Of a stretch of DNA of 64,000 bases, positions 1-12,456 are shown in pieces. A program made the position numbers and the translations under genes. Position 1 is the stretch's first letter. Each line of letters opens with the position of its first letter. The notes below the pieces were generated by a model that was given only the letters and a program-made list of their open reading frames with translations, was not told the origin of the DNA and ran no database searches. This stretch comes from Sapria himalayana (Eukaryota > Streptophyta > Magnoliopsida > Malpighiales > Rafflesiaceae). The stretch lies in the NCBI GenBank assembly GCA_029783825.1, contig JAREIK010011465.1, positions 52,501 through 116,500 of the forward strand. The letters run 5' to 3'.

Positions 1-2769
1 GTATATATTTTTCTATCAATATATCCGTATATTTATCTATCATTCTATTTGTCTATATGCCTTTTTTTCTATTTATCTGTATATCTATATATGTATATGT
101 ATATATATATATCTATCAATCTTTCTATCTATCTATTTGCTATCTATCTATCTATCTATTTTTCAATCTATCTTATTGACTATGAGTCTATATGTCTATC
201 TGAAAATATATATATATATATATATGTCTATCTATCTATATGTCCATTTGTGTAAATGTCTATTGTCTATTTTTGTCTGTCTCTCTATCTTTCTATCTAT
301 CTATTTGTCTAACTATCTACCTTTTATATGTCTATCGATCTATTTATTTATTTATTAATCTATCTACTATATATTTCTATCTATTTATCTGTCTATTTGA
401 TATATATCTATCAGTCTATCTATCTAACTATCTTTCTATCTGTCTGTCTGTATATTTGTCAATTAATCTATCTATATATTTATCTATCTCTCTATCAGTC
501 TATCTGTATATTTGTTTTTCTGTCTATCTTTTTATCTATCTATCTGTCTATCTATCTATCTATCTATATATCTCTCTCTAGTTGTCTATTTGTCTATCAC
601 TATATTATCTATCTATGAATTTGGCTATCTATCTATCTATCTATCTATATGTCTATTTGTGTATATATATACATATATCAATCAATTAATCAATCTATAT
701 ATATATATATATAGCCTATCTATCGGTCTATTTAGTTGTCTATTTATTTATCTGTCGATAGTTATATCTGTCTATCTATGTATTTTTCTTTCTTTCTATT
801 TCTCTAAATAATTGCACGTTTATATATATAAATAAATTTGTTTATCAATTTAACTATCTTTCTATCTAACTATGTTTCAATTTATCAGTCTTTTAGTCAA
901 AAAGTCTTTTTGTCTATTTGTCTATTATTTTATATGTTTATATGTCTATCTCTCTATAAGTCTATCAATCTATTAGTCTATATGTATATCTATTTAAATA
1001 TATATTTCTATATATCTATTTATTAATATGTAAATCTATTTATCTATATATTTGTCTATGAAATGATTTATCTATGTGTCTATCCATCTATCTATCTGTC
1101 TATCTAGTTTGTGTATATGTTTTTATGTCCATATCTATCTATCTATCAATGTATATATCAATATATCTACCTATTTGTTTATATATTTATCTGTATGTCT
1201 ATATATCTATATATTTAGTTGTTTATCTATCTATTTGTATTTCTTTTATTATGTCTATCTATTGTGTGTCTATCTCTCTATCTTTATATTTGTCAACTTG
1301 TCTATATGTCTATTTATGTATCGATCAATCAATTAATCTATCTATCTATCTTTGAATTTTATATCTAAATCTATCTATCTATATGTCTATATCTCTATCT
1401 ATTTATCTATATGTCTCACTCTTTATTTGTCTAATTATCTTTTTGTCTATCTATATAGCTTTCTGTTTATGTATCATTCTATTTTGTTATCTATCTATCT
1501 TTCTTTCAAGCTATCTGTCTATATGTCTATCTATCTATCTTTCTATGTGTCTAAGTATCTATCTATTTTTAATATATCTATTTATCTGTCTATCTATCTA
1601 TCTATATATCTATCTCTTTATATTTTTATCTATCTATCTATCTATTTTTCTAGTTATCTATCTATCTCTCTACCTGCCTATCTTTTGATTTGTGTATCTA
1701 TCTTTCTGTCTATCTATATATATATATATATCTATATTTTGATATATATGTCTGTCAATTTGTAAATTTATCTATCTATCTATCTATTTGTCTATTTATC
1801 TATCTACTTTTTATCTATCTCTTTAGTTTTCTATTAGTCTATCACTCTAAATATCTATCCGTCAATAACGATAGATATCGATCTAGTTTTCTTTGTATCT
1901 AATTGTCTATCTATCTATCTATATACCTATCTATCTATCTCCCTATCAGTCTATCAGTCTATTTCTCTAAATATATTTCTTTCTATAATTATATATGTAC
2001 ATTCATCTATTTGTCTACCTATCTATTTCTCAAAATAATTTTATGTCTATCTATCATTTTTTGTAATTGTCTAACTATCTTTTTATCTAATTAAGTAACA
2101 GTCATTCTATATATGTCTATTAGTCATTTCATATATCTATCTATCTATATGTTATTATGTCTATTTGTCTATCTGTCTATAAATCTCTTAGTCTATTTGT
2201 CTATCTTTCTTTCAATCTATCTATCTAAATATCTAATAATCTATGTATCATTCTATCTATTTCTCTATCATCTTTTTGTCTGTCTACAATATCTTTGTAT
2301 CTATTTGATTATTTTACTATTTACCTATCTATGTGCCTATCTATCTCTCTGTCTATCTATATATTTGTCTAAGTATTTACCATTCTATTTATATATTTGT
2401 TTAATTTTTTATCTGTTTATTTGTTTATTTGTCTATTTATTTATATGTCTATCTTTCTATCAATCTATCTGTCTATTTGTATATGTGTCTATCTATCTAT
2501 ATATCTATATGTGTATCTATCTATTTTTTAATCTATCTATATTGTTATGTGTCCATATATATATATATATATTTGCTATCTATCTATCTAACTATAAGTC
2601 TATTTATATATCTATCTATCCATCAATCTTTCTATCTATATATTCATCTATCAATCTATAACTCTATCAATCTATATTAATGTTTATATGTTTTTTTGTC
2701 AATCTATTTGTCTTTATGTCTTTCTATTTATCTATCTATCTATCTAAATACCAAATTTTCTTTCTATCT

Positions 2770-4097
2770 ATCTGTCAATCAATCTATTTGTATATCTACC
2801 TATCTATTAATATATTTATATGTTTATCTATTCTTTTGCCTATTTATCTCTCTATCGATATATGTGTATATCTGACTATCTGTATATCTATCAATAATCT
2901 TATTTGTCTATCTCTCTATCTACCTATCAAGTAATCAATCAATCTTTTTATTTGTCTATATGACTATCTGTCTAAATATCTAAATGTTTAGTTGTTTTTC
3001 TATCTATCTGCCTATCTGCCAATCTATCTATTTGTCAATCTAATTACTTGTTTATCTATCAATCTTTCTATCTATTCATCTATTTATAAATTTATCTATC
3101 ACTTTATTTGTTTATCTATCTATTTATATGTCGAATTGTCTAATTTTCTATCTATATATGTGTCAATCTACATATTTTTCTATCGACCTATTTGTATATC
3201 TATCTATTTACTATTTGACTATCGGTATATTTGCTATATATTTGTCTATTTATCCATTTCTAAATCTATTATTCTATCTATCTATATCTTTATATCTATC
3301 TATCTTTCTTTCTATATATGTTTAGTTTATCTTTCTTTCAATATATCATTATGTGTGTCTATCTGTCTATATGTATATCTATCTATCTCTCTATTTTCTT
3401 ATCTCTCTATTAATCTATCTTTCTATTTTCCTATGTCTATATGTGTATTTTTCGGTATGCCTATTTGCCTATCGGTCTATATGTCTATTTCTCTATCAAT
3501 CTATTTGTCTATATGGACAACTATCTTTGTGTCTATCCTTGTATTTGTCTATGTGTCTAAATGTCTATCTATCTATCTATCTATTTGTCTATCTATTTTT
3601 CTATCTTTTAATCAATCAATCTGTATATCTATCTTTTGGTGTATCAAACTAGTTCTCTTTCTTTTTATAAGAATATTTATCTATTTAGATGTCTATCTAT
3701 CTGCCTATTTGTTTATCTATAGATCTATATATTAGTCTATCTATATATTTATATATCTATATGACTAAATCTCTATATTTCTATTTATTTGTCTATATGT
3801 CTATCTATCTATCAGTTTATCCATTTATCTATCTCTCTATATATCTATCTATATATATCTCTATCTATCTATATGTTTATCTATCAATCTATCCAACTAT
3901 CTATCTAACTACTTAGTTATCTATCTATTTGTCTATTTATCAAGCTATCCATTTATCTATCTATCTACATATCTATCTATCTATCTATTCGTTTATCTAT
4001 ATATTTATAAATCTATAAATCTATATATCTAACTCTCTTTAAATATATTTATTTATCTATCTTTCTATTTATCTATGTATCTGACTATCTAACTATT

Positions 4098-4148
<51 letters not shown>

Positions 4149-4245
4149 CTCTCTCTCTATTTAACTATATGATTAAATAGCTATCAATCGATCTATTTAT
4201 CTATTTTATATCTATCTATCCATCTCTCTATCTACCTAGTTATCT
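2770..4245 (+). repeat. Higher-order unit A (about 1.5 kb) within the TATC array
   Basis: Irregular landmark stretches here recur about 1455-1505 bp downstream in the same order. Examples are the 'taatatatttatatgtttatc' block near 2808 and 4270, the 'ttatcgacctatttg' type block near 3181 and 4634, the 'ctgcctatttgtttatct' block near 3701 and 5203, and a (TA)n(TC)n block near 4102 and 5620. The unit ends are approximate because the 4-bp background hides exact breakpoints. Confidence 0.7.
4102..4159. repeat. Compound (TA)n(TC)n microsatellite
   Basis: An uninterrupted TA run of about 40 bp is followed directly by a CT run of about 14 bp. The same compound motif recurs near 5620-5660, 42935-42988 and 46118-46181, always with TA before TC in TATC-oriented DNA. 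Confidence 0.9.
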
Positions 4246-5728
4246 TTTTGTATATCTACCTATATGTTAATATATTTATATGTTTATCTATCCATTTGTC
4301 CATTTATCTATCTATCTATGTATGTGTATATCTGACTATCTGTATATCTATCAAAATGACTATTTGTCTATCTCTCTATCTATCTATCGACTAATCAATC
4401 TATCTTTTTATCTGGCTATATGACTATCTATTTATATATCTATATGTTTATTTAATATTCTAGTTATTTTCCTATCTACCTATCTATCTATTTGTCAATC
4501 TAATTACTTATCTATCTATCAATCTATTTATCTATCTATTTATAAATCTATCTATCGGTTTATTTATTTATCTATCTATTTATATGTCTAATTATCTGTC
4601 TATCTATATATGTTTAAATCTAGATATTTTCTTATCGACCTATTTGTCTATCTATCTATTTATTATTTGACTATCTGTAAATTTATCTATATATCAGGAT
4701 ATTTATCTATTTCTGAATATATTATTCTATTTGTCTATATATCTTTATATCTCTCTATTTATCTTTCTATATATGTCTTAGTCTATCTGTGTATTTGTCA
4801 TTCTTTTAATCTATCTTTCTGTGTGTCTTTCTATCTATATGTATATTTATATATTTTTTATTTTCTTATCTATCTATCAATCTATCTTTCTATTTTCCTA
4901 TCTATCTAATAGTCTATCTTTGTATTTGTTGGTATGTCTATTTTTCTATCTATCTATATGTCTATTTCTCTATCAATCTATGTGTCTATATATACAACTA
5001 TTTATGTGTCTATGCATTTATCTATCTAAGTGTATATGAGTCTAGGTGTCTGGTTCTAAATATCTATCTATCTATCTATCTATCTATTTGTCTATCTATT
5101 TATCTATCTATTAATTAATCAATCTATATATTTATCTTTTGGTGTATCAAACTATTTGATATCTTTTTATAAGAATATTTCTCTATTTGGATGTCTATCT
5201 ATCTGCCTATTTGTTTATCTTTAAATCTATATATTAGTCTATCAATATATTTATATATCTATAAGTCTAAATCTCTATATTTGTATCTATTTGTCTATCT
5301 GTCTATCTGTCTTTTGGTTTATCCATCCATCTATCTATCTATATATCTATCTATATATCTATCTGTCTATCTATATCTTTATCTATCTATATGTTAATCT
5401 GTCAATCTAACTAACTATCTATTTGTCTATTTGTCTATTAATCAAGTTATCTATTTATCTATCTATTTACATATAGATCTATCTGTCTATTAGTTTATCT
5501 ATATATTTATAAATATATATATATATCTATATATATAACTCTCTTTAAATCTATTTATTTATCTATCTTTCTATTTATCTATCTATCTGACTATCTAACT
5601 ATCTCTCTATCTATTTATCTATATATTTATATATATATATATCTTTCTCTCTCTCTCTATCACTATTTATCTATATGATTATATATTTATCTATCAATCT
5701 ATTTATCTATTTTCTATCTATCTATTTA
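4246..5728 (+). repeat. Higher-order unit B (about 1.5 kb), partner of unit A
   Basis: This is the second copy of the 2770-4245 unit, with the same order of landmarks and many point differences. Its right end coincides with the insertion point or junction of the CACTA-like fragment, so the original array continuation is not visible. Confidence 0.7.
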
Positions 5729-6521
5729 CTGCTACAAGAAAATGTTGATTTAGCTAGGAAACTTTAGCTAGGGATTAATCCCTAGCTAAATTGCGAAGGA
5801 GTAGCTAGGAAATAGATAAGGAATAGCAATTGATTTATGTTTTTTCTTTAAAATAAAAAATTGTAATGAATTAGCGACGGATTAGCGATGAAATAATTTC
5901 ATAAATTCCACTTCAGAAAAAAGTGGGGAATTTAGCAATGGATTAGCTACCGATTAGTGACGGAATATTTTCATAAATTCCACTCAAGAAAAACGGAGAA
6001 TTTAGCGACGGATTTAGCGACGAAATTTTTATAGTTAATAAAATCTAGAATTTAGCGACAGATTTAGAGACGGAATTTCCCTAGCTAATAAAATCTAGAA
6101 ATTAGCAATGGATTTAGCGATAGAATTTCCCTAGATATTAAAATCTAGAATTTAGCAAAGGATTTAGCAACGGAAATTTCCTAGCTAATTACATCCGTAA
6201 CATAGCGAGAAATTTCAGCTATAGAATTTCCTAGCTAATTACATATTGAACATAGCGATGGATTTTAGCGACGTAATTTTCCTAGCTAATTACAACATGA
6301 AAATATAGCTACGAATTTAGAAATGTAATTTTTTTGCTAATTACATAATTAATATAGTGACAGAACTTCCCTAGCTAATTACTTCCTGAATATAGTGATG
6401 GATTTTAGTGATGTAACTTTCCTAGCAAATAAAATCCTGAATATATCAACGGATTTAGCGAGGGAACTTCTCTAGCTAATTAAATATGAAATATAGCGAC
6501 GGATTTAGTGACTGAAGCTAA
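5729..6521 (+). mobile_element. CACTA-like (En/Spm) terminal fragment with 50-bp subterminal repeats
   Basis: The segment interrupts the TATC array. It opens with ctgctacaagaaaa at 5729-5742, close to the CACTACAAGAAAA terminal inverted repeat typical of plant CACTA elements. It then carries repeated blocks built on 'tttagcgacgga', a form common in CACTA subterminal regions. From about 5999 these repeat every 50 bp (near 5999, 6049, 6099, 6149, 6199, 6249, 6300, 6351, 6391, 6441, 6491), each with a 'ctagctaattaaat' type spacer; the copy near 6351 is about 10 bp short. There is no coding sequence and no matching right-hand inverted repeat: the segment ends abruptly into TATC repeats at about 6521. 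I infer a single broken end or a deletion derivative. A tandem satellite derived from such an end is an alternative. Confidence 0.65.
5763..5790. repeat. 28-bp perfect palindrome in the CACTA-like fragment
   Basis: The sequence tttagctaggga-ttaa-tccctagctaaa is a perfect inverted repeat 21 bp from the terminal motif. Palindromic subterminal repeats are common transposase-binding units in CACTA elements; that role here is an inference. Confidence 0.85.
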
Positions 6522-6830
6522 ATATCTATCTATATAATTATTAATCTTTCTATCTATCTTAATAATTTTTAATCTATATATTTCTCTATCTATCTATTTG
6601 TCTATATAGCTATATATCTATCTATATATCTATCTTTATATTGAACTATATATATATGTGTGTGTGTGAATCTCTGTATATATATCTATCTGCCAATCTC
6701 CCTATTTACTTATCTATATATTTGACTATTTATCTATCTTACTATTTGTCTATCTGCCTATCCATCTATTTAAGTTTTTCTCAATCTATCTATTTGTCTA
6801 TCTGCCTATTTATCAAACTATCTGTCTATT

Positions 6831-6879
<49 letters not shown>
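6831..6879. repeat. Compound (TG)n(TA)n microsatellite
   Basis: About 24 bp of TG dinucleotides pass directly into about 24 bp of TA dinucleotides, followed by TCTA repeats. Comparable CA/TA compounds occur at 11690-11720, 12417-12456 and 62360-62405. Confidence 0.92.
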
Positions 6880-6882
<3 letters not shown>

Positions 6883-7138
6883 TCTATCTATCGATCTGAC
6901 TATCTATCTATATATTAGTCTATCTGTCTATCTATCTATCTATTAATATATCAATCAATTAATCTATCTATCTTTCTATCTATGTATATATCTATCTTTC
7001 TTTCTTTCTATCCTTCTATCTATATTTTTGTTTATCTGTATATCTATCTATCTTTTTATTTTCATATATGTCTATCTAGCTATATGTCTATTTGTTTATC
7101 TGTCTATTTGTCTCTCTTTGTATCACTTTATCTATCTA

Positions 7139-7255
7139 TGTTTATGTGTCTATGTGTCAATGTGTCTATGTGTCAATGTGTCAATGTGTCTATGTATCTA
7201 TGTGTCTATGTTACTATGTGTCTATGTGTCTACGTGTCTATGTATCTATGTTTCT
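7139..7255 (+). repeat. Local variant domain built on TGTCTATG / TGTCAATG 8-mers
   Basis: For about 115 bp the 4-mer pattern is replaced by a regular 8-mer (tgtctatg with tgtcaatg variants), so every second unit carries G. The homogeneity suggests a recent local expansion of a mutated pair of 4-mers. Confidence 0.8.
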
Positions 7256-10200
7256 AACTAACTAACTTTCTGTATGTCTATCTATCAATAAATCTTTCTG
7301 TCTATCTATATATCTATTTTCCGATTTGTCTATTTTTCTATCTTTCATAATGTATATGTTTCTATTTATCTTTCTGTCTACTTGTTTATCAGTCTATCTA
7401 TTTATTTGTATATCTATCTTTCTAACTATCTATATATTTTATTATTTGTCGATTTGTCTATCTATCAATCTCACTATCTACCTATCTATCTTTATCTTTA
7501 TCTTTATATTCATCTATTAGACTATCATTCTATCTATCTATCTATATGGCTGCCTAACTATCTGTATATCTCTTTATCTATCTATCTATTTATCTATATA
7601 TCTATGTATCTATCTATGTATCAATTTGTATAACTATCTTTATATTTTTCTATCCAACATTCTGTCTATTTCTCTATATATCTTTTAGTTTATAAGTCTA
7701 TTAGACTATGTGTATATTTATCTATCTATCTATAGATCAATTTTTATGTCTGTCTAACACTCTATTTGTTTATCTATCAACTTGTCAATATATCTATATA
7801 TCTATCAATTTGTATATCTATCTAACTATTTATTTCTCTTTCTATCTATCTAACTGTCTATTTGATTATCTATCTGTTTGTCTATTTTTTCTTTCTATAT
7901 GTCTATCTACATATCTAGCTATCTATCTATCTGTCTATCTACCTATCTATCTATATGTTTATCTATCTATCTATCTATATTTGTCCATCATTCTATCTGA
8001 CTATTTGTTTATCTTTCTATATGTCTATCTATTTAACTATCTGATTTTTCTATGAATCATAGTCTATCTACCTATCTGACTATCTATATATGTGTTTAGG
8101 TGTCTCTCTATCTATTTGTCTACCTATTTATATGTGTGTATACATATATATATAGTTATCTATCTATTTGTCTATCTGTCTATCTATCGATTTGTCTATT
8201 TGTCTATATGGCTATGTCTCTTACTTTTTATCTATGTTTGAGTTTATTAGTCTATAAGTCTATGTATCTATCTATCTATCTAATTGTCTATATGTCTATC
8301 TGTTTATATGTTTATCTTTCTATTTGTTTATCTACCGATTTTAAAATCTATCTATTGTCAATCTGTCTATATATCAATCTGTCTATATATCTATTTGTCT
8401 ATTTGTCTTTATATTTTATATGTATCCCTCTATCTATCTATATGTCTATCTCTCTAACTATCTATTTGTTTATGTGTCTATATATCTATATCTCTATATA
8501 TCAATCTATGTAACTGTATATCTATCTATATGTATATTTGTTTGTTTCTATCTATCTATCTGTCTGTCTATCTATCTATCTATATATCTATCTGTCTATA
8601 TATATGACTATTAGTCTATCTATCTATATATCAATCTATAAATTTATCTATATGTCTATATATATATATATATATCAGTGTATCAATTTAATTTTATCAG
8701 TGCCTAATTATATATCTATTTATTTATCTATCTTTCAATTTGTCTTTATGTTTATATGTTTCTATCTATATATCTGTCTATTTCTCTATCTGTCAATCTA
8801 ACTATCTTATGGTTCTTTTTGTCTATCCATCTATCTTCCTGTCAATATATCTTTTTATTTGTCCATCTCTCTATATGTCTCTTTGTCTATCTCTCTGTGT
8901 ATCTATATGTTATATATCTATCTATCTATCTACATATCTATCTATTGGTCAATTTGAATATCTATCATTATAACAATATCTATATGTCTATTAGTCTATC
9001 AAACTACCCATCTTTCTGTCTATCTGTCTATATATATAAATAGATAGATAGACAGATAGATAAATAGATAAACAAATATATAAATAGATATATATATACA
9101 GATAGATAGATAAATAGATGGATAGATATACAGATAGATAGAGAGATAGTTAATCAGATAGATAGATAGAAGTTAAACTAGTAGATAGATAGATAAACAA
9201 ATACCTAGATAGACACAGATGGATTATTTGATTGACACATTGATATATAGATTTATAGACCGATAGATAGACAAATTGATAAAAAGATGTATAGAAAAAT
9301 AGATAGATTAATAGATAGATAGATAAATAGACAGATATAAAGATAAATATATAAACAAAAAAAGATATAGATAAATAGAAAGATACATAGATGAATATAT
9401 AAATAGATAGATAGATATATAGATAGATAGATAAATAGATTGATTCTTAGACAAATTGATAGGCACGAGTGTTAGATAGATTGTTAGATAGATTTATAGA
9501 CTCATTGATGGATAGATTGATAAATAGATTAATAGGCAGATTGATATACATTTAGATAGAAAAATAGATAGAGAGATAGATAGAATGTTAGATAGATATA
9601 TACAAAAAAATGATAGATAAATAAAAATAAAGATAGAAAGACACATAGATTGACATATAGTTTGACAGATAGATTGGCAGATAGAAAGATATACAGATTG
9701 ATAGATAAATTAATATAAAGATTAAAAAAAGATTGATAGATAGATTCATAGATAAATTGATAGATATATTGATATAATGATAGATAGATTGATAGATTGA
9801 TAGATAGATTAATGACATACAAAAATAAAGATTGATTGATTGATTGATTGAAAGACAATTTGATCGACATATTGATAGACAAATTAATAAACAGATTGAT
9901 ACATAGATAGATAGATAGATAGATTGATTGATATATATATATATATATATAGAAAGTTAGATAGATGATAGATAGATAGACAAATAGATAGTTAGATAGA
10001 TATACAAATAAATAGATAGATAGACAGATAGATTTAAAGAGAGATTGTACGATAGATAAAAAGATAGATATAAATATAGAAAGATCGATAATTAGATAGA
10101 TAGATAAACAGATAATTAGATAGATAGATAGATAGAATTTTTGATCGACATATTGATATATAGACTGATAGACTGATTTATAGTGAGATTGAAAGATAAA

Positions 10201-11689
10201 TTGATAGAAATATTGATAGATAGATTGAGTGATTGATATATTGATATATAGACAGCTAGATTGATCGATTGATTGATTGATAAATACACAAATAAATAGA
10301 TAGATAGATAGTCATATTGATCGATAGATTGATAGATAGATTGATGGATAGATCGATAGACTGATATATAGACAGGTGAATAGACAATTATATAGAATGA
10401 TAGATATACAAAAATATAGAGAGATAGATAGACATATAGATAGACTGATACATAGATAGACTAACAGATAGATAGACAAATAGATTGATATAAATATAGA
10501 TTAGATAGATAGACATATATATAAACTGATATCTAGATAAATATATAGATAGATAGATAGATAAAAAGATAGATAGAAAAGATAGATAGCAAATAGATAG
10601 AGAGAAAGTTAAACAGATAGATTGATAGATAGAAAGAATGACAACTAGAAAGAATGATAGACAGATATATAAACTTATAAAAATACAATTAGAAAGGTAG
10701 ATATATCAATAGATATATTGGTATATACATAGACAGATAAACAAATAGATTGATAATTAGATAAATAGGCAAAATTATAGACAGATAGCTAGACAGACAT
10801 ATAGGAAGACTGATAGACAAATAAATATACAAATAGATAAACGAATAGATAGATATAAAGATATATAGATAGATAGATATAGAGATAGATAGCTAGATAG
10901 ATAGATAGATAGATTGAAACATAGATATACAGATAGATAGATAGATAAAGAGATAAAAAATTGATAAATAAATAGATACAAAGATGGATAGATATATAGA
11001 TTGAGAGATTAACAAATAGATAAATGGATATATAGACAGATAGCTATATAAATAGATAGATAGATAGATAAAAAAACAAAAAAATAGATAGACAGATATA
11101 TAGATAGACATATAGATAGAGAGACAGATAGAGAAATACACAAATAGATAGACATACAAACAAACAAACAAACAAATAGAGATATAGACATATAGATAGA
11201 GAGACATGTAGATAGATAAATAGATATATAGATAATCAAATAGATTGATAAATAAATAGACATATAGATAGGCAGATAGATAGACAAATAGATATACATA
11301 AAGATAGGTAGTTAGATAGATTGTTTAATAGACAAATTGTTAGTTAAATTGATAGATAGATTTATAGATACATAGATAGATAGATTAAGAGACAGATAAA
11401 AAATAGATTGACAAATAGATTGAAAGATAGATTGATATATTGATTGATTTATATACAAATAGATAGATAATTAGATAAACAAATAGATTGGTAGATAGGC
11501 AGATAAATAGACACATAGATAGACACATAGATATAGATATATATATATATATATAGAAATAGATACATATGTACGTCGGTAGATAGACAGATAGACAGAC
11601 AGATAATTAGATATAAATATAGAAAAACATGATTGATACATAGATAGATACTTAGACTTATTGATAGATAGATAAATAGTTCAAAAGAA

Positions 11690-11720
<31 letters not shown>
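11690..11720. repeat. (CA)n(TA)n microsatellite
   Basis: A CA run of about 23 bp (11690-11712) is followed by a short TA run inside the GATA array. It is the reverse-complement form of the (TG)n/(TA)n compounds seen in the TATC-polarity arrays. Confidence 0.85.
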
Positions 11721-12415
11721 GACAGTTAGATAGATAGATAGATAAATAGACAGATAGATATTTAGATAAATAGATAGGCAAATAGATAGATAAATAGATA
11801 GATAGATATATAGTTAAACAGATATATAAATGGATATATAGATAGATAGATAAACAAATAGAATTATAGATAGATAGACACAAACATAAATAGATAGATT
11901 GACAGATTGATCAATAGATTGATGGACAGATTGAAATGCATATAGATATATAGATAGTAGAAAGATAGATAGGCAAATAGATAGAGATAAAAAAATAGAT
12001 AGACAGATAGATAGATAGAAAGCTAGATAGACAGCTTGATAGATACATAGATAGGTAGATAGATTGACATATATATAGACATATTGATATACATATATAA
12101 AGATAGATAGATAGATAATTAAAAAGATACATAGATAGATTGAAAAATAAACAAATTGATAGATAGACAAACTGATAGATTGATATCTACACACACATAA
12201 AGATAGACATTTAGATAGAAAAATAGGAAGATAGATCAGTACATAGTCAAAAAGAAAGAAATAAAGAAAGATAGACAGATAGAAAGATAGCTTGATAGAT
12301 ATTTATATAGCTAGATAGATATATAGAAGTTCGAAAAAATATATAGACAGATAGATTGGTTGATTGATAAATAGATAGATATAAAGTTAGATCATATAGA
12401 TAGACCAATAGAAAG

Positions 12416-12416
<1 letters not shown>

Positions 12417-12456
<40 letters not shown>
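12417..12456. repeat. (TA)n(CA)n microsatellite
   Basis: TA dinucleotides pass into about 25 bp of CA dinucleotides. The equivalent position in higher-order unit 2 (near 20176-20188) has only a short TA run, so the CA expansion arose after the units separated, or was lost there. Confidence 0.85.

Larger units (their letters stand above)
1..5728 (+). repeat. Degenerate TATC (TCTA) tetranucleotide satellite array
   Basis: The tract is built from TCTA/TATC 4-mers read on the plus strand, with frequent substituted 4-mers (TTTA, TGTA, TATA, TCAA, TTTG, TATG). Purine-rich GATA blocks are absent on this strand. All six-frame readings give Ser-Ile-Tyr-Leu-rich peptides with no start context, domain or complexity, as expected for a translated 4-bp repeat, so I call no gene in it. 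Short perfect TATC runs alternate with diverged stretches, which indicates an old array with local re-expansion. It is broken at its right end by a CACTA-like fragment. Confidence 0.95.
6522..9036 (+). repeat. Degenerate TATC satellite array, segment 2
   Basis: TCTA/TATC-type DNA resumes after the CACTA-like fragment in the same orientation and runs to the polarity switch near 9036. It has no coding content beyond repeat-derived frames. It includes a TG/TA microsatellite and a local variant domain, listed separately. Confidence 0.94.

Noticed and set aside
5763..5790. Intrinsic terminator or operator reading of the palindrome
   Set aside because: Plant nuclear context and position 21 bp inside a CACTA-like terminus fit a transposon subterminal repeat better.
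49..9043. Many long plus-strand frames encoding Ser-Ile-Tyr-Leu-rich 'membrane-like' proteins
   Set aside because: They are direct translations of TATC/TCTA 4-mers, occur in several overlapping frames at once and lack start context or complexity. The variant 4-mers simply seldom create stops.
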